Of a DNA stretch of 64,000 bases, positions 41,721 to 49,371 are shown one piece after another (within the stretch, counting starts at the first letter, position 1; each line of letters opens with the position of its first letter). A program made the position numbers and the translations under genes. Under the pieces are notes generated by a model, which had not been told where the DNA came from, made no database searches, and saw only the letters and a program-made list of their open reading frames with translations. The DNA is from Streptomyces acidiscabies. Lineage in GTDB: Bacteria > Actinomycetota > Actinomycetes > Streptomycetales > Streptomycetaceae. Location: positions 3,162,001 to 3,226,000 of the forward strand of contig NZ_JAGJBY010000002.1 in NCBI RefSeq assembly GCF_020010905.1, written 5' to 3'.

Positions 41721-42254
41721 ATGGACAAGATCGTCATACCGCTGGAAGCCGGCTCCTCGGGGCCGGCTTCCGCGCTGTCGCTGCGGCCCTGGCAGCCGTC
41801 CGACGCCCCGGCTCTGCTGGTCGCGGCCCAGGACTCCGCGCTACGACGCTGGACGAGCCTCGACGTCAACGACCCGTCCGACGCCGGGCGTTGGATCGAC
41901 GAGCAGCGGCGCGGATGGGAGAGCGGGGAGCGCCTCGCCTTCGCCGTCGTGGGGGACGAGATCCTCGGGCACGTGGTCCTGAGGCGTTCGGCGGTCGCGG
42001 TCGCCGAAGTCGGCTACTGGACGGCTGCTGCGGCCCGGGGGCGAGGCGTCGCCCCGAACGCCCTGCTGGCCCTCACGGAGTGGGCCCTCTCCCGCTACGA
42101 CTCCCTGGCACGCCTGGAGTTGATCCACCAGGTGGACAACGCGGCGTCCTGCCGGGTCGCGGTCAAGTGCGGGTACGGCCTCGAAGCGACGCTGCCCGCG
42201 CATCCGCCGACGTATCCACTGGACGGGCATCTGCATGTACGGGCCCGGAGTTGA
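41721..42254 (+). CDS. GNAT-family N-acetyltransferase
   Basis: A 177-residue RimJ/RimL-type acetyltransferase. The acceptor-side start LSLRPWQPSDAPALLVAA and the acetyl-CoA loop AEVGYWTAAAARGRGVAPNA are present, then LARLELIHQVDNAASCRVA near the end. The substrate is unknown. Its last 92 bases overlap the convergent MmyB-type regulator gene. Confidence 0.87.
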   Translation: MDKIVIPLEAGSSGPASALSLRPWQPSDAPALLVAAQDSALRRWTSLDVNDPSDAGRWIDEQRRGWESGERLAFAVVGDEILGHVVLRRSAVAVAEVGYWTAAAARGRGVAPNALLALTEWALSRYDSLARLELIHQVDNAASCRVAVKCGYGLEATLPAHPPTYPLDGHLHVRARS

Positions 42255-43095
42255 TGCTCAGCAGGCTCAACGCGTCCGCTGACGCCGGGTCGTTCGGCGT
42301 GTAGATCTCCAGCCGGTGGTCGGGGCTCTCGGGCTGGAGCCAGACCTGGTAGTCCACGTCGAGGTCGCCGACGCCCGGGTGGCGCAGCCGCATCGTGCCG
42401 ACCGTGCAGTCGGCCACCTCGCCCTGGGCCCACAGCTCGGCGAACTCCCGGCTGTGCATGGCGAGTTCGCCGATCAGTTCCGCGAGGCGGGCGTCCGTGG
42501 GGTGGCGGCCCGCGGTGAGGCGGAGGTAGGCGACGTGAACGCGGGCGAGGTCGGTCCAGTTGCGGTGCAGGGCCCGGGTGTGGGGGTCGAGGAAGAACAT
42601 CCTCGGGACGGACGGGCGTCGGGCGGGGTCGTGCGGCGCGTCGAAGGCGGTGTGTTCGGCGACCAGGGCGTGGCCCGTGCGGTTCCAGGCGAGGATGTCT
42701 CCCCGGCGGCCGAGGATCACGGCGGGGGTGCGGTCGCCCAGGGACGCGAGGAGGGCCAGGACCCGGGGGTGGGGTGTCTCCGGGGCGGGACGCTTCAGCC
42801 GCCGCTGCTGTGAACCGGCCCTTCCCCGGGCGAGGTTGCGCAGGTGTGCCGCCTCGGCGGGGTCCAGCCGCAGCACCCGGGCGAGTGCCTCCAGGACCTG
42901 CTCGGACGCCGTGCCCGCCTGGTTCTGCTCCAGCCTCGTGTAGTAACCGACGCTCACACCGGCGAGGTGGGCCAACTCCTCGCGGCGCAGGCCCGGGACG
43001 CGGCGGACGGTGCCGTAGGTGTGCAGTCCGGCGTCGGCGGGGGTGACGCGGTCCCGGCGGGTCCTGAGGTAGGTGCCGAGGGTCTCCAGTTCCAT
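42163..43095 (-). CDS. XRE/MmyB-type helix-turn-helix regulator
   Basis: A 310-residue regulator: N-terminal Cro/C1 helix-turn-helix (RREELAHLAGVSVGYYTRLE, about 43-62) and the MmyB-like ligand domain (about 105-280) with ILAWNRTGHALV and DWxxL-like segments. ATG 43095 is used; longer options run into the operator region. It is divergent from an MFS exporter, with a 23-bp palindrome between. The C-terminal about 30 residues extend into the convergent acetyltransferase gene, giving an unusual 92-base 3' overlap. Confidence 0.88.
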   Translation of the reverse strand: MELETLGTYLRTRRDRVTPADAGLHTYGTVRRVPGLRREELAHLAGVSVGYYTRLEQNQAGTASEQVLEALARVLRLDPAEAAHLRNLARGRAGSQQRRLKRPAPETPHPRVLALLASLGDRTPAVILGRRGDILAWNRTGHALVAEHTAFDAPHDPARRPSVPRMFFLDPHTRALHRNWTDLARVHVAYLRLTAGRHPTDARLAELIGELAMHSREFAELWAQGEVADCTVGTMRLRHPGVGDLDVDYQVWLQPESPDHRLEIYTPNDPASADALSLLSINSGPVHADARPVDTSADARAASLRGRTRT

Positions 43096-43127
43096 GCGTC
43101 GAGCGTAGGCGGGGAGGGGGCGTCGGC

Positions 43128-43150
43128 GGGTGCCCCTGTGAGGGGTACCC
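43128..43150. promoter_or_regulatory. 23-bp operator-like palindrome between the MmyB regulator and MFS gene
   Basis: GGGTGCCCCT (43128-43137) and AGGGGTACCC (43141-43150) are inverted copies matching at 9 of 10 positions around a GTG centre. It lies in the divergent gap, 33 bases from the regulator start, and is the natural binding site for that regulator. Confidence 0.75.
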
Positions 43151-43198
43151 ATGAGGCGGGGATGGCTGGTGGGCGGTGCCGGCAGCACCGTCGTACGC

Positions 43199-44629
43199 AT
43201 GAACTCTGTTGGTTTGTCGGTCCGTTCGCGGGCCTGGGTCGGGCTGGGTGTCGTGCTGGGGCCCGTGGTGCTGGTGTCGATGGACGGGGCCGTGCTGTTT
43301 CTGGCGATGCCGGAGGTGACCGAGGCGCTGGCGCCGAGTGCCGGGCAGGCGTTGTGGATCCTGGACGTGTACGGGTTCGCCGTCGGGTCGCTGCTCGTCG
43401 CGTTCGGGAGTGTCGGGGACCGGTACGGGCGGCTGCGGCTGCTTCAGGCGGGGGCGGCCGTGTTCGGGGCGGCGTCCGTGGGGGCCGCGTTCGCGCCCAG
43501 CGCCGAACTCCTCATCGTCTTCCGGGCGTTGATGGGGGCGGCCGGGGCGACCTTGCTGCCGTCGGCGCTGGCCGTGGTGAGTGAGCTGTTCGCCGATCCC
43601 CGGGAGCGGTCGCGGGCGGTCGGGGTGTTCGCGGCGGCCTTCGCGGGCGGGTTCGCGGTGGGGCCGGTCGTCGGGGGGTGGCTGCTCAGCGGGTTCTGGT
43701 GGGGGTCGGTGTTCCTGGTCAACCTGCCTGTGGTCGTGGTGTTTCTGGCGCTGGCGCCGGTCACTCTGCGCGAGGTGCGGGGTGGGCGGGGCGGGCGTGT
43801 GGATCTGCTCAGCGTCGTGTCGTCCGCCGTCGGGATCCTGTCGAGCGTCCATGCAGTCAAGCGGTTCGCCGCCGACGGGCCGGACGCGGTCGGGGCGGTC
43901 ACGGGAGCCGGGGGTGTCTTTCTGCTCGTCTGGTTCGTGCGGCGCCAACTCCGGCTGGACGAACCGCTGATCGACGTCCGGCTGTTCCGGGACCGGGTCT
44001 TCGCGGTCGCCGCCGTCACCGGGTTCCTGCCGTTGGCCGCGTGGTCCGCGTCGGCCTATCTCGGCGGGGTGTACCTACAGCGGGTTCTCGAACTCACGTT
44101 CATGGAGGCGGCGTTGGCCGCGCTGCCGGGGGCGGTCGTTCTGACGGTGACCTGTGTCGTCACGCCTTCGGTCGTGGAGCGGATCGGGAGCCGGGCGGCG
44201 CTCGTCGCCTGCCATTTCCTTGTCGCGGCAGGGGTGTTGATGCTGGCCGCCACCGGGGGTCTCGGGTGGTACGTGCCGGCCACGGTCGTCGCCGGGGTCG
44301 GTTACGGGATCTCGTTCAGCATCGTCGCCGACACGGCCATCGCCGCCGTCCCCGTCGAACGCGCCGGTTCGGCAGCCGCGATCGCCGAGACCGCCAACGA
44401 GATCGGCAACGCCCTCGGCATCGCGCTGCTCGGGTCGCTGGCGGCGTTCGTATACCGCCTTGAGGGGGCGGGCGAACTCGCCGACGGAGCAGCCGAGTTC
44501 GGGTCCGCCGGGAAGGCGGCGTTCGTCGCCGGGTTCCATGCGGCGGTCCTCGTCGCGGGGCTGCTCCACGTCGCCCTCGGCGTGTTCGCGCTGCGACGGC
44601 TTCCCCGGGTCAGGGGAGCGGGCGGGTGA
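43199..44629 (+). CDS. MFS drug exporter, DHA2-like
   Basis: A 476-residue exporter with about 14 hydrophobic helices. Motif A is GSVGDRYGRLRLLQAG and motif C-like segments GAAGATLLPSALAVV and GGFAVGPVVGGWLL follow. ATG 43199 is preferred because transporter homology begins a few residues later; an in-frame ATG at 43151 abuts the operator and would add 16 residues. Divergent from the MmyB-type regulator, so likely an inducible efflux pump. Its 3' end overlaps the convergent acetyltransferase by 20 bases. Confidence 0.87.
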   Translation: MNSVGLSVRSRAWVGLGVVLGPVVLVSMDGAVLFLAMPEVTEALAPSAGQALWILDVYGFAVGSLLVAFGSVGDRYGRLRLLQAGAAVFGAASVGAAFAPSAELLIVFRALMGAAGATLLPSALAVVSELFADPRERSRAVGVFAAAFAGGFAVGPVVGGWLLSGFWWGSVFLVNLPVVVVFLALAPVTLREVRGGRGGRVDLLSVVSSAVGILSSVHAVKRFAADGPDAVGAVTGAGGVFLLVWFVRRQLRLDEPLIDVRLFRDRVFAVAAVTGFLPLAAWSASAYLGGVYLQRVLELTFMEAALAALPGAVVLTVTCVVTPSVVERIGSRAALVACHFLVAAGVLMLAATGGLGWYVPATVVAGVGYGISFSIVADTAIAAVPVERAGSAAAIAETANEIGNALGIALLGSLAAFVYRLEGAGELADGAAEFGSAGKAAFVAGFHAAVLVAGLLHVALGVFALRRLPRVRGAGG

Positions 44630-45053
44630 ACACGGCCATGTCCTCGCCGGGCCCGTTGTAATCCGCGACCACGGCCACGCTGAACCCCAACGCCCGGTGG
44701 AACGCGATCGACCCCGCGTTGCCCGTACTGGTGATCGCCTTCAACCGCACGGCACCTTGCGCCCGAGCCGCCTCGCCGAACGCCCCGTACAACTCCCGCC
44801 CCAGCCCCGTCCCCCGCGCATCGTCCCGCACGGCGACGACATGGACGTACCCGGTACCTGTCGGCGTGACGAAACCGAGCAGGTACCCATGGATGCCGTC
44901 TGCCGTACGGGCCACGAGACAGGTCTCGGGGAACTCCTGGACCAGGGCGCGGAGATGGAGCGAACGGAGGTCGCGCTCGCCCCAGTAGCGGGGGTGGTCG
45001 GCGAGGACTTCGTGGAGGTCGGTGATGCGGGCGGGGGTGATGGGGGTGGGCAT
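44610..45053 (-). CDS. GNAT-family N-acetyltransferase
   Basis: A 147-residue acetyltransferase. The acetyl-CoA-binding motif VVAVRDDARGTGLGRELYGA is canonical, followed by LKAITSTGNAGSIAFHRALG. ATG 45053 opens the conserved ITPARITDLHEVLADHP region; an upstream ATG adds 29 residues of low similarity. Acceptor unknown. It lies between convergent and tandem neighbours without an operon partner. Confidence 0.85.
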   Translation of the reverse strand: MPTPITPARITDLHEVLADHPRYWGERDLRSLHLRALVQEFPETCLVARTADGIHGYLLGFVTPTGTGYVHVVAVRDDARGTGLGRELYGAFGEAARAQGAVRLKAITSTGNAGSIAFHRALGFSVAVVADYNGPGEDMAVFTRPLP

Positions 45054-45155
45054 GGAGGTGAGGATGGCAGAGGGCGCCAGGGCGTCCCGAGGTGGGGGCG
45101 GCGCACGGTGCTGTACGACCACCACCCCGTCGTACGGCACAGCGCGCGTCGCGCC

Positions 45156-46160
45156 TCAGGCCCCCCGTACCTCCGCGATCGTCACCGGACGGTGCTCGTG
45201 CAGCGACAGCGTGCACGCCTCCGCGATCCAGCCCGCCTCCAAGGCGTCCTCGATCGTGCAGGGGGACGGGCGGGTGCCCGCTACCACCTCGGTGAAGGCG
45301 GTGAGTTCGGCTCGGTACGCCTCCGTGAAGCGGTCCATGAAGAAGTCGTGCGGGGTGCCGGACGGGAACGTGACGCCGGGTTCCACCGAGCGGAGCGGGA
45401 GTTTGTCCTCCAGGCCGACCGCGATCGAGTCCGTGAAGCCGTGGATCTCCATGCGGACGTCGTAACCGCGGCCGTTGTGGCGGGAGTTGGAGACGACCGC
45501 GATCGTGCCGTCGTCCAGGGTGAGGACCGCGCCCGTCGTGTCGGCGTCGCCCGCGGCCTTGATGTAGTCGGCGCCCCGGTTGCCGCCGACCGCGTACACC
45601 TCCGTGACCTCGCGGCCCGTCACCCAGCGGATGATGTCGAAGTCGTGGACCGAGCAGTCGCGGAAGATGCCGCCGGACGCGGCGACGTACGCGGCGGGCG
45701 GCGGCGCCGGGTCGAGGGTCGTCGAGCGGACCGTGTGGAGGGTGCCGAGTTCACCCGCCAGGACGGCCGTGCGCGCCGCGACGAAACCGGCGTCGAAACG
45801 GCGGTTGTAGCCGATCTGGATGGGTACGCCGCTGCCCTGGACGGCCTTGAGGACCTCGACGCCCTCGGCCATCGTCTTCGCGACCGGCTTCTCGCAGAAG
45901 ACGGGGATGCCGGCCTCGACGCCCGCGCGGATCAGCGCCGGGTGCGCGTCGGTCGCGGCGGCCACGACGATGCCGTCCACGCCCGCCGCGAGCAGCGCCT
46001 CGGGCGAGTCGACGACCTGCGCGCCGAACTTCTCGGCGGCGGCCTTCGCGGCCTCGGCGAAGGGGTCGGTGACGACGAGGGAGTCGACGGCGTCGAGTTT
46101 CGAGAGGGTCTCGGCGTGGAAGGCGCCGATGCGGCCGAGGCCGAGGATTCCGATGCGCAT
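45156..46160 (-). CDS. Gfo/Idh/MocA-family oxidoreductase, inositol 2-dehydrogenase-like
   Basis: A 334-residue NAD(P)-dependent dehydrogenase. The Rossmann motif GILGLGRIGAFH, the conserved lysine loop FCEKPVAKT and the catalytic segment FRDCSVHDFDIIRWVTG are present, closely resembling inositol 2-dehydrogenases (IolG). It would oxidise a ring hydroxyl of a cyclitol or pyranose. Third gene of a leftward operon with a PhyH-type dioxygenase and an SDR; 48 bases separate it from the SDR. Confidence 0.87.
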   Translation of the reverse strand: MRIGILGLGRIGAFHAETLSKLDAVDSLVVTDPFAEAAKAAAEKFGAQVVDSPEALLAAGVDGIVVAAATDAHPALIRAGVEAGIPVFCEKPVAKTMAEGVEVLKAVQGSGVPIQIGYNRRFDAGFVAARTAVLAGELGTLHTVRSTTLDPAPPPAAYVAASGGIFRDCSVHDFDIIRWVTGREVTEVYAVGGNRGADYIKAAGDADTTGAVLTLDDGTIAVVSNSRHNGRGYDVRMEIHGFTDSIAVGLEDKLPLRSVEPGVTFPSGTPHDFFMDRFTEAYRAELTAFTEVVAGTRPSPCTIEDALEAGWIAEACTLSLHEHRPVTIAEVRGA

Positions 46161-46208
46161 GGGGGTGCAGCTCCTAGAGGGGGTGGTGCGAAGAAATGAC
46201 AGGGAGGT

Positions 46209-46976
46209 CTAGTCGAGGCCGCCGAGCACGTTCTGGTCCCAGTCGATCACCGAACCGGTCACCACGCCCGACCGCTCGGACAGCAGCAGGACCACGAAGT
46301 CGGCGATCTCGTCGGGCTGGCCCAGCTTGCCCATCGGCAGCTTCGCGGACGCCTCCGCGAGCCACCCGTCCTCGGCCCCGTGGAAGGCCCGCTGGGTCGC
46401 GTCCTCGCCCTCCGTGGCCGTCCAGCCGATGTTCAGCCCGTTGATCCGGACCCGGTCCCACCGGTGCGCGTGCGCGGCGTTGCGGGTGAGCCCGATGAGC
46501 CCCGCCTTGGCGGCGACGTACGGCGCCAGGAACGGCTGGCCCCCGTGCGCCGACGAGGTGATGATGTTGACGACCGTGCCGGGCTCGCCCCGCGACACCA
46601 TGTCGGCGACGGCCGCCTGCATCGCGAAGAACGGCCCCTTGAGGTTGATCGCGATGTGCGCGTCGAACAGCTCGGGCGTCGTGTCGAGGAGCGTCCCGCG
46701 CGAGGTGAGGCCCGCCGAGTTGACGAGGCAGTCGACCCGGCCGTACACGTCGACGACCGTACCCACCGCCGCCTTCGCCTGACCGGCGTCGGAGAGGTCC
46801 GCGCGCACGTACAGCGCGCCCTCGCCCAGCTCGGCCACCAGCGCCTCGCCCGCCTCCGGGCGGCGGCCGGTCACGGCGACCTTCGCGCCCTCCCGCACGG
46901 CCGCCCGCGCGATCGCCGCCCCCACGCCCTGGCTGCCGCCGTTGACGAGGACGACTTTGTCCTTGAGGAGTGTCAT
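46209..46976 (-). CDS. Short-chain dehydrogenase/reductase (sugar oxidation type)
   Basis: A 255-residue SDR. Cofactor motif NGGSQGVGAAIARAA (Asn in place of the usual Thr before GG), active-site Ser in NIITSSAHGGQPFLA and Tyr/Lys in APYVAAKAGLIGL are intact. The C-terminal part (LPMGKLGQPDEIADFVVLLL) is typical. ATG 46976 has GAAAGGA upstream. It lies 10 bases after the dioxygenase stop and is followed by the Gfo/Idh/MocA gene, so it works on the same pathway intermediate. Confidence 0.87.
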   Translation of the reverse strand: MTLLKDKVVLVNGGSQGVGAAIARAAVREGAKVAVTGRRPEAGEALVAELGEGALYVRADLSDAGQAKAAVGTVVDVYGRVDCLVNSAGLTSRGTLLDTTPELFDAHIAINLKGPFFAMQAAVADMVSRGEPGTVVNIITSSAHGGQPFLAPYVAAKAGLIGLTRNAAHAHRWDRVRINGLNIGWTATEGEDATQRAFHGAEDGWLAEASAKLPMGKLGQPDEIADFVVLLLSERSGVVTGSVIDWDQNVLGGLD

Positions 46977-46986
46977 GCCGGTCCTT

Positions 46987-48129
46987 TCAGCTCTCGCGCC
47001 GTACGGCGCCGGCCCGCAGCGCGTCACGCAGCGCACGGGTGGTCCAGCCCTCGGCGAGCGCGCGCCGCACGACGTCGGCCTGCGAGGGCGGGGCCATGCC
47101 GTCGACCGGCGGATCGCGGTCGAGGTTGGTGGGGAAGGCGTAGCCCTCGGCGCTCGCGGCGATCACCCGCTCCACCCACCCGGGGTCGTCGGCGTGCTGG
47201 AGGAGCGCCGGGTAGACGGCGTTCGCGACCGCCTCCCGGTCGACGGTCTCCATGGCCCGCCCGAACGGCGACGACACCTGGAGGAGGTTCGCGACCCGCC
47301 GTACGTCGAGGGTGCGGTTGGTGCCGGCCGCGTGGAACACCGCCGGGTTGAAGAACACCGCGTCACCCTTGGCCAACGGCAGCTGGACGTGCCGCTCCTT
47401 GAAGTACGCCTGGAACTCCGGCCGGTGCCACGCCAGATACCCGGGGGTGTATTGCTGCGAGTACGGCAGATAGAGCGTCGGCCCCGACTCCACCGGCATG
47501 TCGCAGTGCGCGACCGCGCCCTGGAGGGTGAGGACGGTCGACAGGCGATGTACGTGCTCCGGGTACGCGGCGACGGCCGACGCCGACAGGAACCCCAGGT
47601 GGTAGTCGCGGTGCGCGGTCTGCGCGGCCCCGCCCGGGTTGACGACATTGACCTGCGAGGTGACCTGGTAGCCGGGGCCCAGCCAGGCGCCCGAGACCAG
47701 GGCGACGACGGGGTTCGCGTAGTAGTCGGCGAACGCGGCCGGGTCGTACAGGGCCGCCTTCTCCAGCGCGTTCCACACGCGTTCGTTGGCGCCCGGCTTC
47801 GCGAAGTGGTCGCCCGCCGGGGCCTCCGCCGCGTGCTGCTCGTTGATGAGGGCGTCGAACACCGAGGTCAGCCGGTCGACGACCGCCGGGTCGGGGAAGG
47901 CGCGGCGGAACAGGACGATGCCGGGGCCGTCGGTGAGCGCGCGCACCAGCTCGGGGCCCTCAGGGAGGTCCTCGCTGTCGTACACGAGGACGTTGTCCTC
48001 GACCGCACGCGCGCGCGGGTAGTCGGTCGCGTCGGTGGTGCGCTCGACGAGCGCGCGGAAGGCGTCCAGGTCGCAGTCCTGGTCGGTGAGCCAGGCGGCA
48101 GGCGCGGGGGCTTCGGGAGTGAAGGACAT
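46987..48129 (-). CDS. Phytanoyl-CoA dioxygenase (PhyH)-family Fe(II)/2-oxoglutarate oxygenase
   Basis: A 380-residue non-heme iron oxygenase. The iron-binding His-x-Asp is in TAHRDYHLGF and the distal His in AVFFNPAVFHAAGTNRT, with the 2-oxoglutarate-binding Arg expected in RTLDVRRVANLL. Such enzymes hydroxylate or demethylate small molecules. Placed first in an operon with an SDR and an inositol-dehydrogenase-like enzyme, it may open a pathway by oxidising, for example, a methylated or deoxy cyclitol or sugar. ATG 48129 follows GAAAGGA. Confidence 0.85.
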   Translation of the reverse strand: MSFTPEAPAPAAWLTDQDCDLDAFRALVERTTDATDYPRARAVEDNVLVYDSEDLPEGPELVRALTDGPGIVLFRRAFPDPAVVDRLTSVFDALINEQHAAEAPAGDHFAKPGANERVWNALEKAALYDPAAFADYYANPVVALVSGAWLGPGYQVTSQVNVVNPGGAAQTAHRDYHLGFLSASAVAAYPEHVHRLSTVLTLQGAVAHCDMPVESGPTLYLPYSQQYTPGYLAWHRPEFQAYFKERHVQLPLAKGDAVFFNPAVFHAAGTNRTLDVRRVANLLQVSSPFGRAMETVDREAVANAVYPALLQHADDPGWVERVIAASAEGYAFPTNLDRDPPVDGMAPPSQADVVRRALAEGWTTRALRDALRAGAVRRES

Positions 48130-48191
48130 CCTCGTCCTTTCGGTGCACAGGAGGGCGACTCGGGACACGTGGTGCTGCGGCTCTGTCATTG

Positions 48192-48203
48192 TTGTCAGTA
48201 CAA
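48192..48203. promoter_or_regulatory. Short palindrome TTGT-N4-ACAA between PhyH operon and LacI gene
   Basis: In the 150-base divergent gap, TTGT (48192-48195) and ACAA (48200-48203) form a small inverted repeat in an AT-rich patch upstream of the PhyH operon. It could be the site of the divergent LacI regulator. Short arms make this weak. Confidence 0.3.
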
Positions 48204-48279
48204 ACCCCTCGAACAACCGGCAGTGGGCCATCAAAAACCCTTCAAGAATCCGGTGCCGGTGAGGTCTTAGGAGTCAGCT

Positions 48280-49317
48280 GTGGGCCACCCCTTCCCGATC
48301 CGCGAGATCGCCCGCCAGGCGGGGCTCAGCGAGGCCACCGTCGACCGCGTGCTGAACGGGCGCGGAGGCGTGCGCGCCTCCACCGAGCAGGAGGTACGGC
48401 GGGCCATCGCCGACCTCGACCGGCAGCGCACGCAGGTCCGGCTGGTCGGACGGACCTTCATGCTGGACATCGTCATGCAGGCGCCCGAACGGTTCACGAC
48501 GGCCGTACGCGCCGCCCTGGAGGCCGAACTCCCCGCCCTGCACCCGGCGGTCCTCCGCTCCCGTTTCCACTTCCGTGAGACCGGCCCGGCGCGCGAGACG
48601 GTCACCGCCCTGGAACGCATCGCCCGGCGCGGCTCCCAGGGCGTCATCCTCAAGGCCCCCGACGCGCCCGAGGTCACCGACGCGGTCGGCCGCCTCGTCG
48701 ACGCGGGCATCCCCGTCGTCACCCTCGTCACCGACCTGCCCGCGAGCGCGCGCCTGGCGTACGTCGGCATCGACAACCGCGCCGCCGGCGCCACCGCCGC
48801 CTACCTGATGGGGCAGTGGCTCGGCGAACGGCCCGGGAACGTCCTGACCAGCATCAGCAGCGGGTCGTTCCGCAACGAGGAGGAGCGGGAGATGGGGTTC
48901 CGCAGCGTGATGCGGGCGCGTCATCCCGCGCGCGTGCTGGTTGAGATCACCGAGGGGCAGGGGCTGGACGCGACACAGTACGAACTGGTGCGGGCCGCGC
49001 TGGAGAAGGACACGGAGATCCGTGCCGTGTACTCCATCGGCGGCGGCAACAACGCGACGCTGCGGGCGTTCGCGGATCTCGGGCGGGAGTGCGCGGTGTT
49101 CGTCGCGCACGATCTGGATCAGGACAACATGCGGTTGCTGCGGGAGCAGCGGATCTCCGCGGTGCTGCATCACGATCTGCGGCAGGACATGCGGGATGCG
49201 TGTCAGACGGTGATGCGGGCGCATGGGGCGTTGCCGCCGACGGGGGCGGTGGTGGCGTCGGCGATCCAGGTCGTAACGCCGTACAACTTGCCACAGGGGT
49301 CGGTGAAACGTACTTAG
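48280..49317 (+). CDS. LacI-family transcriptional regulator of the PhyH operon
   Basis: A 345-residue regulator. Helix-turn-helix in PIREIARQAGLSEATVDRVL, then a ribose-binding-protein-like sensor (about 60-335) with HDLDQDNMRLLREQRISAVL. This is the subgroup whose sensor resembles RbsB-type binding proteins. GTG 48280 follows TAGGAG. Divergent from the PhyH/SDR/Gfo operon, which it probably controls in response to a sugar or cyclitol. Its 3' end borders an interspersed repeat. Confidence 0.88.
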   Translation: MGHPFPIREIARQAGLSEATVDRVLNGRGGVRASTEQEVRRAIADLDRQRTQVRLVGRTFMLDIVMQAPERFTTAVRAALEAELPALHPAVLRSRFHFRETGPARETVTALERIARRGSQGVILKAPDAPEVTDAVGRLVDAGIPVVTLVTDLPASARLAYVGIDNRAAGATAAYLMGQWLGERPGNVLTSISSGSFRNEEEREMGFRSVMRARHPARVLVEITEGQGLDATQYELVRAALEKDTEIRAVYSIGGGNNATLRAFADLGRECAVFVAHDLDQDNMRLLREQRISAVLHHDLRQDMRDACQTVMRAHGALPPTGAVVASAIQVVTPYNLPQGSVKRT

Positions 49318-49371
49318 GGGCGCGGGGAACTGCGCGACCAGCCACGACGGCGCAGTAGACGAACAACAGCC
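49316..49371. repeat. Streptomyces-type interspersed GGGGCGCGGGGAACTGCGCG element
   Basis: TTAGGGGCGCGGGGAACTGC and the following GCGACCAGCCACGACG form the core of an element I recognise as recurring many times between genes in Streptomyces chromosomes. Here it fills the gap between convergent LacI and Gfo/Idh/MocA genes and overlaps the LacI stop codon. Function is unknown; a role in transcription ends is possible. Confidence 0.55.
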
